From Stenotrophomonas lacuserhaii (GTDB lineage: Bacteria; Pseudomonadota; Gammaproteobacteria; Xanthomonadales; Xanthomonadaceae): a stretch of DNA of 64,000 bases. The notes under the pieces were generated by a model. The model ran no database searches. It was not told where the DNA came from and was given only the letters and a program-made list of their open reading frames with translations. A program made the position numbers and the translations under genes. This document shows positions 20,169 through 28,162 of the stretch, piece after piece (the first letter of the stretch is position 1; the number at the start of each line of letters is the position of its first letter). Location of the stretch: assembly GCF_014836545.1 (NCBI RefSeq), contig NZ_JACSQS010000001.1, positions 1 through 64,000 of the forward strand, in the 5' to 3' direction.

Positions 20169-20951
20169 ATGTTCACCGGAAAAGTCGCGGTGGTCACCGG
20201 CTCCACCAGCGGTATCGGTCTTGGCATCGCCACGGCGCTTGCGCAGCAAGGCGCGGACATCGTGCTGAATGGATTCGGCGATGCGCAGGAAATCGAAAGA
20301 ATCCGTTCCACTCTGGAAGCCGAGTTCGGGGTGCGCGTAGCACATGATGGCGCCGACCTTTCCCGAGGCGAGTCAGTGCGGGAAATGATCGCCCATGCCG
20401 TTTCCAGAATGGGGCGCATTGACATCCTGGTGAACAATGCGGGCATCCAGCACACCGCGTCCATCGAGGAATTTCCCGTCGAAAAGTGGGATGCGATCCT
20501 CGCGCTGAATCTATCCGCAGTGTTCCATGCAACAGCGGCGGCCTTGCCCCACATGAAGCAGCAGGGATCTGGTCGCATCATCAACATCGCATCGGTGCAC
20601 GGACTGGTGGCGTCGGTGAACAAGTCCGCTTATGTAGCGGCGAAGCATGGCGTAGTTGGATTCACCAAAGCCACGGCGCTGGAAACCGCTGGCACCGGCA
20701 TCACCGCCAATGCCATCTGCCCGGGGTGGGTGCGGACGGCGTTGGTCGAACAACAGATCACCGCGTTGGCGCAGCGGAAGGAAACAGACCAGGAGTCCGC
20801 CGCGCGCGCGCTGCTGGCCGAGAAGCAGCCATCGCTGCAGTTCGTGACGCCGGAGCAGATCGGCGCAATGGTGGTCTTCCTGGCCTCGGATGCCGCAGCG
20901 CAGATGACCGGCACGGCGCTTCCGGTGGATGGCGGCTGGACAGCCCGCTAG
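20169..20951 (+). CDS. 3-hydroxybutyrate dehydrogenase (SDR family)
   Basis: A 260-residue short-chain dehydrogenase. The cofactor site TGSTSGIGLGIA is near residue 9, NNAG near 89, and the catalytic Ser...Tyr-x-x-x-Lys is in NIASVHG and YVAAKHG. The C-terminal segment NAICPGWVRTALVEQQI and a Gln-rich substrate loop match D-3-hydroxybutyrate dehydrogenases (BdhA/HbdH), which oxidise 3-hydroxybutyrate to acetoacetate with NAD. The ATG at 20169 puts the Rossmann strand in the usual place. An in-frame ATG at 20112 would add 19 residues through a REP palindrome and is rejected. Confidence 0.85.
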   Translation: MFTGKVAVVTGSTSGIGLGIATALAQQGADIVLNGFGDAQEIERIRSTLEAEFGVRVAHDGADLSRGESVREMIAHAVSRMGRIDILVNNAGIQHTASIEEFPVEKWDAILALNLSAVFHATAAALPHMKQQGSGRIINIASVHGLVASVNKSAYVAAKHGVVGFTKATALETAGTGITANAICPGWVRTALVEQQITALAQRKETDQESAARALLAEKQPSLQFVTPEQIGAMVVFLASDAAAQMTGTALPVDGGWTAR

Positions 20952-20986
20952 CGGGTCGGCCGTGCCCGCCGCTGCACAGCGTCTGC

Positions 20987-21451
20987 TTAGCTGGGCTTGG
21001 CGAACACATCCAGCCCCTTGCCGGTTTCCAACAACGATTTCAGGCTCGACAACACGATCGGCCAGCCCTGGCGGATACCCGTATCCATGCCGGTGCCCGG
21101 TTGCAGCTCCTCATGCGTCACCGTCAGCTTGACCATGTCCTCATACGGCACGATCTCGAACGTCACCCGGCTGTAGGCCTTGGGATCATCTGCCTGCGAG
21201 GCGGCCGCCCAGGTGATCACCAGCCGCGAGGGCGGGGTACTTTCCACTACCTCGCCGACCAGTTCCACCTTGCGTTCTTCGTTGGCGCGCACATGCTGCC
21301 AGCGCGAACCGGGCGCCCAGTCCGATACGTTTTCATGCCCCCAGTAAGCGCGTGCGATCTCCGGCCGGGTGATGGCCTCGAACACTTTCTGCGGGGTGGT
21401 CGCGATGTAGATCACGTGGATGAAACGGGTGGATTCTGCGGTCATCGTCAT
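20987..21451 (-). CDS. SRPBCC/AHSA1-domain protein
   Basis: 154 residues of the START-like (Aha1 N-terminal homology) fold, with signatures IYIATTPQKVFEAITRP and PSRLVITW. These small hydrophobic-pocket proteins commonly pair with ArsR-type regulators. Its start overlaps the ArsR stop by 4 bases (ATGA). An internal ATG at 21445 is better spaced from the AGGAG site and could be the real start. Ligand unknown. Confidence 0.82.
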   Translation of the reverse strand: MTMTAESTRFIHVIYIATTPQKVFEAITRPEIARAYWGHENVSDWAPGSRWQHVRANEERKVELVGEVVESTPPSRLVITWAAASQADDPKAYSRVTFEIVPYEDMVKLTVTHEELQPGTGMDTGIRQGWPIVLSSLKSLLETGKGLDVFAKPS

Positions 21452-21762
21452 TCTCCTTCCAGTTCCTGTTTGAGGTCATGCAGCAGGCTCAGGCGCTGCT
21501 GCTCGAACTTGCTTACCCAGCGCGTATAGACATCGTGCAGCGGCACCGGATTGATGAAGTGCAGTTTCTCGCGGCCGCGCCTGACCGTGCTGATCAGGTT
21601 GGCTTCTTCCAGCAGGCCCAGGTGCTGGGTCACCGATTGCCGGGCCATCTGCAGGTGCTCGCAGAGCTGCCCCAGCGTTTGCCCGTTGCGCTCGCACAGC
21701 AGGTCCAGCAGCGTCCTGCGTGTGGGGTCGGCCAGGGCCTTGAATACGCTGTCTACACCCAT
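21448..21762 (-). CDS. ArsR/SmtB-family winged-helix regulator
   Basis: 104 residues. The winged helix-turn-helix covers about residues 8-80 (FKALADPTRRTLLDLL, then MARQSVTQHLGLLEEANLI). No metal-binding ELCVCDL motif or cysteine cluster is present, so metal sensing is unlikely. It lies between two SRPBCC genes on the same strand, 9 bp after one and overlapping the other. This is the standard three-gene arrangement in which the regulator represses its own operon. Confidence 0.88.
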   Translation of the reverse strand: MGVDSVFKALADPTRRTLLDLLCERNGQTLGQLCEHLQMARQSVTQHLGLLEEANLISTVRRGREKLHFINPVPLHDVYTRWVSKFEQQRLSLLHDLKQELEGE

Positions 21763-21771
21763 TGGCGATCT

Positions 21772-22227
21772 TCAGTTCCAGTTGTCGATCTTGACGTCGT
21801 GCGGGCTCGGCTGGCCGCGTCCGGTTTCCAGCAGGGCCTTCAGGCTCATCAGGAAGATGGCCCACTTGGTACTGCAGTGGTGCATGAACTCCACGCGTTC
21901 CTTCCAGCCTTCGTGGCTGAACAGCACGATGCAATAGTCGCCTTCCTGGTGCAGGGCGAAGCGCGCGGTGGTGCCGATCCATTCCGCGGGGCCGTCGATG
22001 AACTCCCACAGCACCCGGTCATTGGGCTGCAGCTCCAGCAGCCTCATCTGCATGGCGCCGATTTCCGTGCCATCGGTAGTGAAGCGGGCGGTGACCGTGC
22101 CGCCCACGTGGCGGTCGCCGGCGCTGCCTTCGGCCCACCAGGCTGCAATGCCTTCCGGCGTGGCAAGGGCCTGGTAGACCTGGGCCGAGGGGGCCCTGAC
22201 GCCGATCCTGTGTGCGATATCCACCAT
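21772..22227 (-). CDS. SRPBCC/AHSA1-domain protein
   Basis: 151 residues of the same fold as the gene two places downstream (HRIGVRAPSAQVYQALATPE, RVLWEFIDGP). The ATG at 22227 is chosen because a GGAGG lies 7 bases upstream; a longer reading from 22272 lacks one. It is the first gene of the SRPBCC-arsR-SRPBCC set. Function beyond a ligand-binding fold is unknown. Confidence 0.82.
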   Translation of the reverse strand: MVDIAHRIGVRAPSAQVYQALATPEGIAAWWAEGSAGDRHVGGTVTARFTTDGTEIGAMQMRLLELQPNDRVLWEFIDGPAEWIGTTARFALHQEGDYCIVLFSHEGWKERVEFMHHCSTKWAIFLMSLKALLETGRGQPSPHDVKIDNWN

Positions 22228-22296
22228 GACAACGCCTCCGCGATGGGCGGCGGGCGCCGTCCGTGCGGACACAATAGGCAGGTAAATGCCTGCATG

Positions 22297-22578
22297 TCAA
22301 ACGGGGCGGGATGGCCCAGCTTCGACCCGCAGCTGCAGCCCAAGCGCCCGTGTCACCTGGAACAAGGTGACCATGTAAAGCGGAAAGGCACCGTTCAACT
22401 GCCGCCGCAGTGTCGCCGGATCCACGCCGCACGCCTGTGCCACTTCGTCCATTCCATCCTATTCCGCGACAAGCAGCAGCGCGCGGGAAAGGCTGGCTTC
22501 ATCGCACGCCTCCATCCCCAGCCGGTCATCGATAAACGCTGCAAGCCGGGCGGCGCGCGCCTGCGGGCCGTTCACCAT
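22297..22578 (-). pseudogene. Addiction-module antidote-like HTH gene with an internal stop
   Basis: The frame from ATG 22578 reads 39 residues to LLLVAE, then an amber stop (22459-22461). It continues in the same frame as DGMDEVAQACGVDPATLRR to LQVTRALGLQL-type residues and a TGA at 22297-22299. The second part resembles the helix-turn-helix of antidote proteins (EVAREAG...ETLYKAL...LKVVRALGLRL). With the TAG read through, the product would be 92-93 residues, near family length. No toxin partner is adjacent. The ATG at 22449 inside the second part could in principle restart translation. Confidence 0.6.
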
Positions 22579-22705
22579 CGGCCCTCCCAACTCTGCGCCG
22601 ATCACTGCGTGGACTCCATTCCAGCCGTCACTGTCGATGAGAATAGTTGCGAAGTGGGGAAGGTCGGTCAGTGTGGATGGTCGGCGGCTGGGCGGAGGAG
22701 CGCTC

Positions 22706-22780
22706 GGTGGGTGACGACCATTGGTCGTCACGTTTTTGGGGGGGGCGGGGAAGCGTGACGACCAACGGTCGTCACCCACC
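22706..22780. repeat. 27-bp inverted repeat around a poly-G tract
   Basis: The left arm (22706-22732) and right arm (22754-22780) are reverse complements with one mismatch. Each arm is itself a palindrome (GTGACGACC/GGTCGTCAC). The spacer holds TTTTT and a run of eight G. The left arm recurs almost exactly at 35511-35537, defining a second dispersed REP family in this genome. Confidence 0.8.
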
Positions 22781-22840
22781 AGAGTGCGTCGTCACCCACC
22801 AGAGTGCGTCGTCACCCACCAGAGTGCGTCGTCACCCACC
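22771..22840. repeat. 20-bp tandem repeat, 3.5 copies
   Basis: The unit GTCACCCACCAGAGTGCGTC is repeated exactly from 22771 to 22840. Each unit begins with the outer half of the adjacent REP arm, so the array probably arose by slippage or recombination at that REP. There are no unique spacers. A further degenerate GACGACC...GGTCGTCAC palindrome lies at 22859-22877. Confidence 0.85.
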
Positions 22841-22902
22841 ATGGCAGGGGCTCCCTTGACGACCAGCGGTCGTCACTATCAGGCAGGTCGTCACGCTTGT
22901 GG

Positions 22903-24363
22903 CTACACCGCGCCTATGTCGATCATCTCGGGCACGAAGGCGAGGTCGGTGGCGGGGCTGCCGGCCCTCTGCATCGGCACCAGTTGCAGCGTCAGTGATC
23001 CAGGCCTTGGCAGCCCATTCTGTCCGAGTTTCTTCAATGCGCTGGTCAACTCCACCGAATAGCAATGCCCGTGACTGCCCATGCCCTGGTGGGCCTTGTT
23101 GCCGAAGAAGTTGATCGAGGTGACGTAGTGTGGGTCGGTGGTCGGCGTGCGCGGCCCGGCAGTTGGCAGGTTGATGAAGACGCGCACGGAGTGCAGGTTG
23201 CTGCCGAACTTGGTGCCTCGCAGGACGGCGAAGACGCGATTGCCGCTCGAGGCTGACGCCGACGGGACGCTGAGCGCAGTGCTCAACGGCGCGGATGGTG
23301 TCGCAGCGCCGATGTTCCCGGTACGTGCCCGGGGGATGACGGTGGTCGCGGCGGGATTGAACAGGGCCTTGAAGCGGGTTTCATCCGCATTGGCCTGCGC
23401 CTGGCTGCGCGTGGCGCGGGCAGCAACCCGGCTGTCATCGTACTTGTAGCCCAGGTCCGCAGGGCGCAGCAACTCATCAACCCGGACGCTATAGCGCTGG
23501 CCATCCAGGCGCAGGAAATGATTGGGAAACACCATGTCCAGCCAGAGCGGGTCGGTGGTGTTGACATGCCCCTGCAGGATCCAGTTTTCCCAGATCCGGT
23601 CTACGTTGGCATGGTGCAGGAAGAACAGCGGGTCACGCGCGGCGGCGGGGAAACCCATGTAGCCGTTCACCTCATCGTGGACGTAATTGTGCGGACCCGA
23701 TTCCAGCTCTGAAATGGCACCGCGCCGGCCCAGCCATACAGGCGTTACGTTGTTCTGGACCCGTGGTGGCGTGACGCTTTCATCGAAAGGGCGGCCCCCG
23801 CCGAAGTTCTCCAGGATGGTGGCGTTGAGCACTCCGCGTACTTTTTCCAGTCCTGTTTCGGCGGCCGGCAGGTTGGGAACCGGCTTCCTTACCTGGCGCA
23901 TATCGTCGCCAGCAAGGGGCGAGAAGAGGGGGTTGGGCTTGCCTTTGTAGAACGGGGCGGTAAATGCAGGCGGATACGCCCGCTGGTTCGACCAGTCCCA
24001 GTAGGGCATGGCGAACCGCGTGTATCCGGTCATCGCGATGACGGCTTTCTCGTACATGTCCAGATACGCCCGGTGCCAGGGCAGGAAGTACCAGTTGCCG
24101 TGCTGGCAGTGGTTGAAGCTGTATGAGCCGCCATGGACGTCGGCGAACTTGATCCAGCTGGTCGCATTGGACTGGTTGCGGCCGCGCATCTCGTCGACAA
24201 ACCACCTGAGCGCAACAAGATCAGGATCGTCCAGGGACATGTTCGCGATATTGCGGCGCACCCTGAGGGTCTGTTGTGCCGAGGCACCTTTCGAGCCTGC
24301 CAGTCCGCTTGCCAGGGCCAGCGCAGAAGCGGTTCCCACCATCATCGATCTTCGGTTAAGCAC
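22903..24363 (-). CDS. Secreted tyrosinase/polyphenol oxidase-type copper enzyme
   Basis: 486 residues. A Tat signal (NRRSMMVGTASALALASG) ends near ASA-QQT. Copper site A is visible as HCQHGNWYFLPWHRAYLDMY. Site B is visible as HNYVH followed by FFLHHANVDRIW. The C-terminal third (VFAVLRGTKFGSNLHSVRVF onward) resembles the KFDV-type lid domain of plant-like polyphenol oxidases, which covers the active site until processed. It would oxidise phenols to quinones in the periplasm or outside the cell. The GTG start is chosen because AGGAG lies 6 bases upstream and it directly precedes the twin arginines. No copper-chaperone gene is adjacent. Folded, copper-loaded export by Tat fits the family. Confidence 0.88.
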   Translation of the reverse strand: MLNRRSMMVGTASALALASGLAGSKGASAQQTLRVRRNIANMSLDDPDLVALRWFVDEMRGRNQSNATSWIKFADVHGGSYSFNHCQHGNWYFLPWHRAYLDMYEKAVIAMTGYTRFAMPYWDWSNQRAYPPAFTAPFYKGKPNPLFSPLAGDDMRQVRKPVPNLPAAETGLEKVRGVLNATILENFGGGRPFDESVTPPRVQNNVTPVWLGRRGAISELESGPHNYVHDEVNGYMGFPAAARDPLFFLHHANVDRIWENWILQGHVNTTDPLWLDMVFPNHFLRLDGQRYSVRVDELLRPADLGYKYDDSRVAARATRSQAQANADETRFKALFNPAATTVIPRARTGNIGAATPSAPLSTALSVPSASASSGNRVFAVLRGTKFGSNLHSVRVFINLPTAGPRTPTTDPHYVTSINFFGNKAHQGMGSHGHCYSVELTSALKKLGQNGLPRPGSLTLQLVPMQRAGSPATDLAFVPEMIDIGAV

Positions 24364-24551
24364 GTCATCTCCTTGGAAGGGCCGCAATGGCCCCTGCAAG
24401 GTCGATTCAAGGTTACGGCACCGTTGGCATCAAGCCGGGATTAACGTCGGACCATGCACAGCCGCGCACGGGAGCAGCGCGCCGCTCCACTCGCTGCCCG
24501 GCGACGACAATCCGCAGGCTCGTTAACGTCTGTACCTCCACGGCCAATGGT

Positions 24552-27500
24552 TTACCAGCGCGCTTGCAGATGCTTGAACGCGCGTGGCAGCAACACGCCA
24601 TCGGCATCGAATGCGTCAACGCGACGTCCGTCCACGCGTATCTCGCGCGGTCGCGTGCGGCTGGGCCACCACACCCGCACGGCGGTTCCTGCGTGCAGCC
24701 CTTCGCCCAGCGCCACCGTCAGCACGCCGTCGCGCTGCCGCGCGTCCAGCTTCAACGTGCCATGGGCGGTCGGCAGGCGTTCCACCGACAGGCCATCATC
24801 GGCAAGCCACGACGCCGGGGTGCCGGGCAGCAGCGACAGCGCATCGTCGTCCTCGCGCATCAGCATCCCGAACAGGGTGCGGCCATATTCCGCGCCGATC
24901 CACGTGTGCGGCATGTCGCCCAGGTAGCGCGGAAAGCGCAACCGCGAGTGCACCACTTCGGCCAGTACCTGCCATTCCAGCGGACGTCGGTCGTGCAGCA
25001 GGCCGATCAGCAGTTCGTTGGCCGCCTCGGGCTGGCCGAGGTGCACATAACTAAGCACGTTGCGGATTTCGTAGGGCGTATAGGCATACAGCGCGCCGGG
25101 CCTCGCGCGCTTGCGCACATCGTCCAGGTATCGCGCGAAGGTGGTGCGCAGCGCCGCATCGGGCAGCACGTCCTGCGCGCCGGTGGGGTCCAGCGCGATC
25201 GAAACACCGGTCGGATCGCCATCGCCCAGGTCGGCCGAAGACGGAATGAAGTCGATGCCTTTCCACGCCATCGTGGCGCGGATCGAGGCGGCCACCGCGT
25301 CATGCAGCAGGCGGCCCTGTTCGCGCGCCCAGGCGGCGGTTTCCGGGTCACCCAGTGACTCGGCCAGCCACGCACCGTCGTGCCAGCCTTTGATGCCCCA
25401 GTAGTCATCCCAGTAACTGTGGGTGGGCGCGGGATAGCCTTCGTGACTGATGGACGGGGCCAGGATGCCGGCGAAACGCTCCGGCGCAGGATGGCCGGCC
25501 ATGTAGCCCGGCACCAGCGTGCGCTCGCGCAGCTCCTGCAGGAAACGCATCGCGGCCTTTACCTTGGGCAGGTAGGCACGCACCGATTCCGGGCCGCCAT
25601 CCAGTCGTGCCACGTCGGCGACCAGGCTGATGTACTGGCCCTGGCTGTCGTATTCGATATCCGAGCCGAAGCCGGTGTTGACGCTGCCGTCGTTGTTGAG
25701 GATCGGCGAGACCAGGCCGTTGGCATGCACGCCATGCGCGCTGTACCAGGCCAGGTAATCGCGTGCCACCGAGGCTTCGCCCATGCGCAGCAGCACCGCC
25801 GAGGTGGCCATGCCATCGCGGATGAACGAACGGTTGTAGTTGCGCGGGCCGGGCTGCATCGCCGGGCCGGTCTGGTTGATCAACATGTACGCGGCCTGCG
25901 CGCGCAGCATGTCCACCAGCGAATTGTCCGGCAGCCGCAGGCCGACCTGGCCGAGCCGCGCCTGCCAGTCAGCGGATGCGCGTGCGGCCAGTGCATCGAA
26001 GTGGGCGTCGGGCTCCTTGGCGGTGTCGGCGAGCTGCAGCGGTGGCGCCTGCGGCAGGCTGCCATCGGCGGCCGCTGGCGCGGTGCCCAGTGGGAAGGCG
26101 ACCACTACGGAGCGGGATGCGCCGGGCCTCAACGCAACGCGGTAGGCGAGGGCGGCTGCGGCAAGGCCGTCGGCATCCTGCGCGCTCTGCGCGTGGGGCA
26201 GCTGGCCGCCGGCGATGGCCCCGCTGATTTCGCTGCTGCCATCCGCGCCGAACGGTGCCGCGCCGGCTTCGTCCACTGCGGTGAGGGATTGCAGCAGGCG
26301 GCGGCCATTCACGCTCACTGTCCGTCCGTCCACGGCGATCTCGCCGATGGGCGACAGGCCGCCGTTCTGCCACGGTGGGTTCATCTGCATCGGGCGCACG
26401 GCGAGTGTCAGCGTGCCGTTGATCGCGGTCGTGCCGGTGTTGTGCAGGCGATGACGCACCAGCGTCACCGGCTGCCCGCCAAGCTCAATGGCGAAGGCTT
26501 CGCTGCGCAGTTCCAGGCCCGGCTGCGGCAGCCAGGCCGCCGAGGGCATCGGCTTCCAGCCATCGCGCAGTGCGTGGCGTACCGGTTGCGCCGTGGCGCC
26601 TGTGGCGGTGCCGCCGTCAGCGCGCCAGATCGGTTGCACCAACGGAGCCCCCTTGAACGCTTCGATGTTGCCGTATTCATCGAAGATCGATTTCTGCACG
26701 CCTGCGTGCACGCCTACTGCCGTCCAGTAGGTCTGCTGCAGCAGCAGCGAGGCCGGGGCCAGCGCACGCTGGGCGCCGCTGGCGGCGACCTGGTAACGCT
26801 TCATCGGGGTCATCACCGCAGCCGGTCCGAGCAGGCGGATACGCTCGACCGACGGTGCGTCGCCCTCCACCCGCAGTCGCAGGCTGTGCGCATCCACCGC
26901 GGCGTTGCCAGCCAGCCAGCTCTGCTGTCGGCTGCCCGCCTGCGGGTCGCGGGCCAACACGGTCCACTTGCCGTCTGCGTCCTGCACCTCCAGCTGGGCA
27001 GCGCCATGCGCGCTGTCGGCCCAGTCCACCACCAGGCCAGCGGTGGCCAGTGCGCGGGGCAGGCCGATGGCCAGCACATGCCGGCCTTGGGCGTCGCTGG
27101 GAATCGTCACCGCACTGCCGCCCTGCCAGAGTGCGGCGGACGGCTCGGCCGCAAGCCCCGCCACGCGCGCGCTGTCGCGTGTATCCAGCGGTTCCATTTC
27201 AAGAATCGATACGCCCCAGTCCGAGGTGCGTTCGGGGCTCGCCACGCGCAGGTAACGGGCCCGGCGCGGAGCGAAGAACAGGGTCTCGATGCCGCCCAGC
27301 GAGTCGCCCATTGTGTAAGCCACGTCCCATTGCTTGCCATCCAGCGACGTCTGCAGGGTATAGCCCTCCGGATTGGAGACGTCCCAGGTGATGCGGACGC
27401 CGCCGAGCAGTGCCGGCCGGCCCACATCGATCTGGAACCAGTGTCCTGGGCTGAAGGCGCCGCCAGTGACGGTCTTCGGATCGTTGTCGATCAGGTGGCC

Positions 27501-27674
27501 GATGGCCATCGTCGCCACCTGCTGCGAGGAACTGCTGGCCTGCCATTGGCTGCGCGGCGCCAGTTCCTGCGCGCTGCAGATCCCGGCCCAGGCAAGGGTG
27601 GGCAGCAACAGGAGGCGTGCCACGCCCGCCGTCACAGCTCGGATCGTCTTCCTGTTACCGGCATGCAGCATCAT
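24552..27674 (-). CDS. Discoidin-domain protein with (alpha/alpha)6 glycosidase-like core
   Basis: 1040 residues with a signal peptide (RLLLLPTLAWAGICSAQ). An F5/8-type C (discoidin) carbohydrate-binding domain covers about residues 35-150 (HWFQIDVGRPALLGGVRITW). A beta-rich middle section follows, then an alpha-helical toroid from about 560, with NRSFIRDGMATSAVLLRMG, YWDDYWGIKGWHDGAW and MPHTWIGAEYGR. This resembles six-hairpin glycoside hydrolases, but I cannot assign a family or catalytic acid. A short beta domain ends the protein. The start (27674) follows AGGAG by 8 bases; an in-frame ATG at 27695 lies upstream of that site. A LacI-type operator lies 57 bp upstream, which fits a sugar-induced secreted enzyme. 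Confidence 0.75.
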   Translation of the reverse strand: MMLHAGNRKTIRAVTAGVARLLLLPTLAWAGICSAQELAPRSQWQASSSSQQVATMAIGHLIDNDPKTVTGGAFSPGHWFQIDVGRPALLGGVRITWDVSNPEGYTLQTSLDGKQWDVAYTMGDSLGGIETLFFAPRRARYLRVASPERTSDWGVSILEMEPLDTRDSARVAGLAAEPSAALWQGGSAVTIPSDAQGRHVLAIGLPRALATAGLVVDWADSAHGAAQLEVQDADGKWTVLARDPQAGSRQQSWLAGNAAVDAHSLRLRVEGDAPSVERIRLLGPAAVMTPMKRYQVAASGAQRALAPASLLLQQTYWTAVGVHAGVQKSIFDEYGNIEAFKGAPLVQPIWRADGGTATGATAQPVRHALRDGWKPMPSAAWLPQPGLELRSEAFAIELGGQPVTLVRHRLHNTGTTAINGTLTLAVRPMQMNPPWQNGGLSPIGEIAVDGRTVSVNGRRLLQSLTAVDEAGAAPFGADGSSEISGAIAGGQLPHAQSAQDADGLAAAALAYRVALRPGASRSVVVAFPLGTAPAAADGSLPQAPPLQLADTAKEPDAHFDALAARASADWQARLGQVGLRLPDNSLVDMLRAQAAYMLINQTGPAMQPGPRNYNRSFIRDGMATSAVLLRMGEASVARDYLAWYSAHGVHANGLVSPILNNDGSVNTGFGSDIEYDSQGQYISLVADVARLDGGPESVRAYLPKVKAAMRFLQELRERTLVPGYMAGHPAPERFAGILAPSISHEGYPAPTHSYWDDYWGIKGWHDGAWLAESLGDPETAAWAREQGRLLHDAVAASIRATMAWKGIDFIPSSADLGDGDPTGVSIALDPTGAQDVLPDAALRTTFARYLDDVRKRARPGALYAYTPYEIRNVLSYVHLGQPEAANELLIGLLHDRRPLEWQVLAEVVHSRLRFPRYLGDMPHTWIGAEYGRTLFGMLMREDDDALSLLPGTPASWLADDGLSVERLPTAHGTLKLDARQRDGVLTVALGEGLHAGTAVRVWWPSRTRPREIRVDGRRVDAFDADGVLLPRAFKHLQARW

Positions 27675-27731
27675 TTTTTGCACTCCTCGGCGCATTGGAA
27701 ACCCACGGGGTGAGCAGACGCTAACAGGCAG

Positions 27732-27745
27732 TGGAAGCGCTTACA
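27732..27745 (-). promoter_or_regulatory. LacI/GalR-family operator
   Basis: TGGAAGCGCTTACA is a near-perfect palindrome centred on GCGC, matching the TGxAAxCGxTTxCA pattern bound by LacI/GalR-family repressors. It lies upstream of the glycosidase-like gene at a promoter-proximal distance. The regulator gene is not in this window. Confidence 0.68.
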
Positions 27746-28162
27746 CGACGCGCTGCGGTAGGCTGCGGTCCGGCCCAGAGCGGATCAGGCAAGGGGCCGG
27801 GATGGGCAGGCGGTGTGCGGGAACGGGTGTCGAGAGAAGGCTCGCAGCCGATTGCGCGGACCGCTGGCTGAACGCGCCAGAGTGCGCCGTATGTCCACGC
27901 GTGCGTGCAAGCGATTTCTGGTAGCCGGGGTGCCGCCGACACCGCATCCTGCGCGGGCTCGGTCGTCCAGCGTGCGGTTGAAGGCAGGCCATAGCCCGCA
28001 CCTCTCGACGATCCTGAGCCTTGGATGTCGTAAATGGCTTGTCGGTGAGCCGGTCCATCGGGCCGGGAGCGACCCACGATGTCGCCCCGGGGCTGTTTCT
28101 ACATCCCGTTTTCCCGCTTCTGGGATAGTGCGGATTCAGACCAGTCCTATGGCGGATTCCTC
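27746..28162. other. Intergenic stretch without a recognisable gene
   Basis: 417 bp between the LacI-type operator and the next plus-strand gene. Open frames on both strands have poor composition and no family resemblance (Arg/Ser/Pro-rich readings). I see no RNA gene or clear repeat. It presumably carries the divergent promoters. Confidence 0.4.

Noticed and set aside
22771-22840. Possible CRISPR array
   Set aside because: Repeats are directly abutting 20-bp units with no unique spacers and no cas genes nearby.
25380-27713. 777-codon plus-strand open frame
   Set aside because: Antisense to the discoidin-domain protein, which has a signal peptide, ribosome site and recognisable domains. Long shadows are expected in high-G+C DNA.
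27741-28058. 105-codon minus-strand open frame in the gap after the glycosidase-like gene
   Set aside because: Arg/Ser/Pro-rich reading with no ribosome site, no family resemblance, and it overlaps the LacI-type operator.
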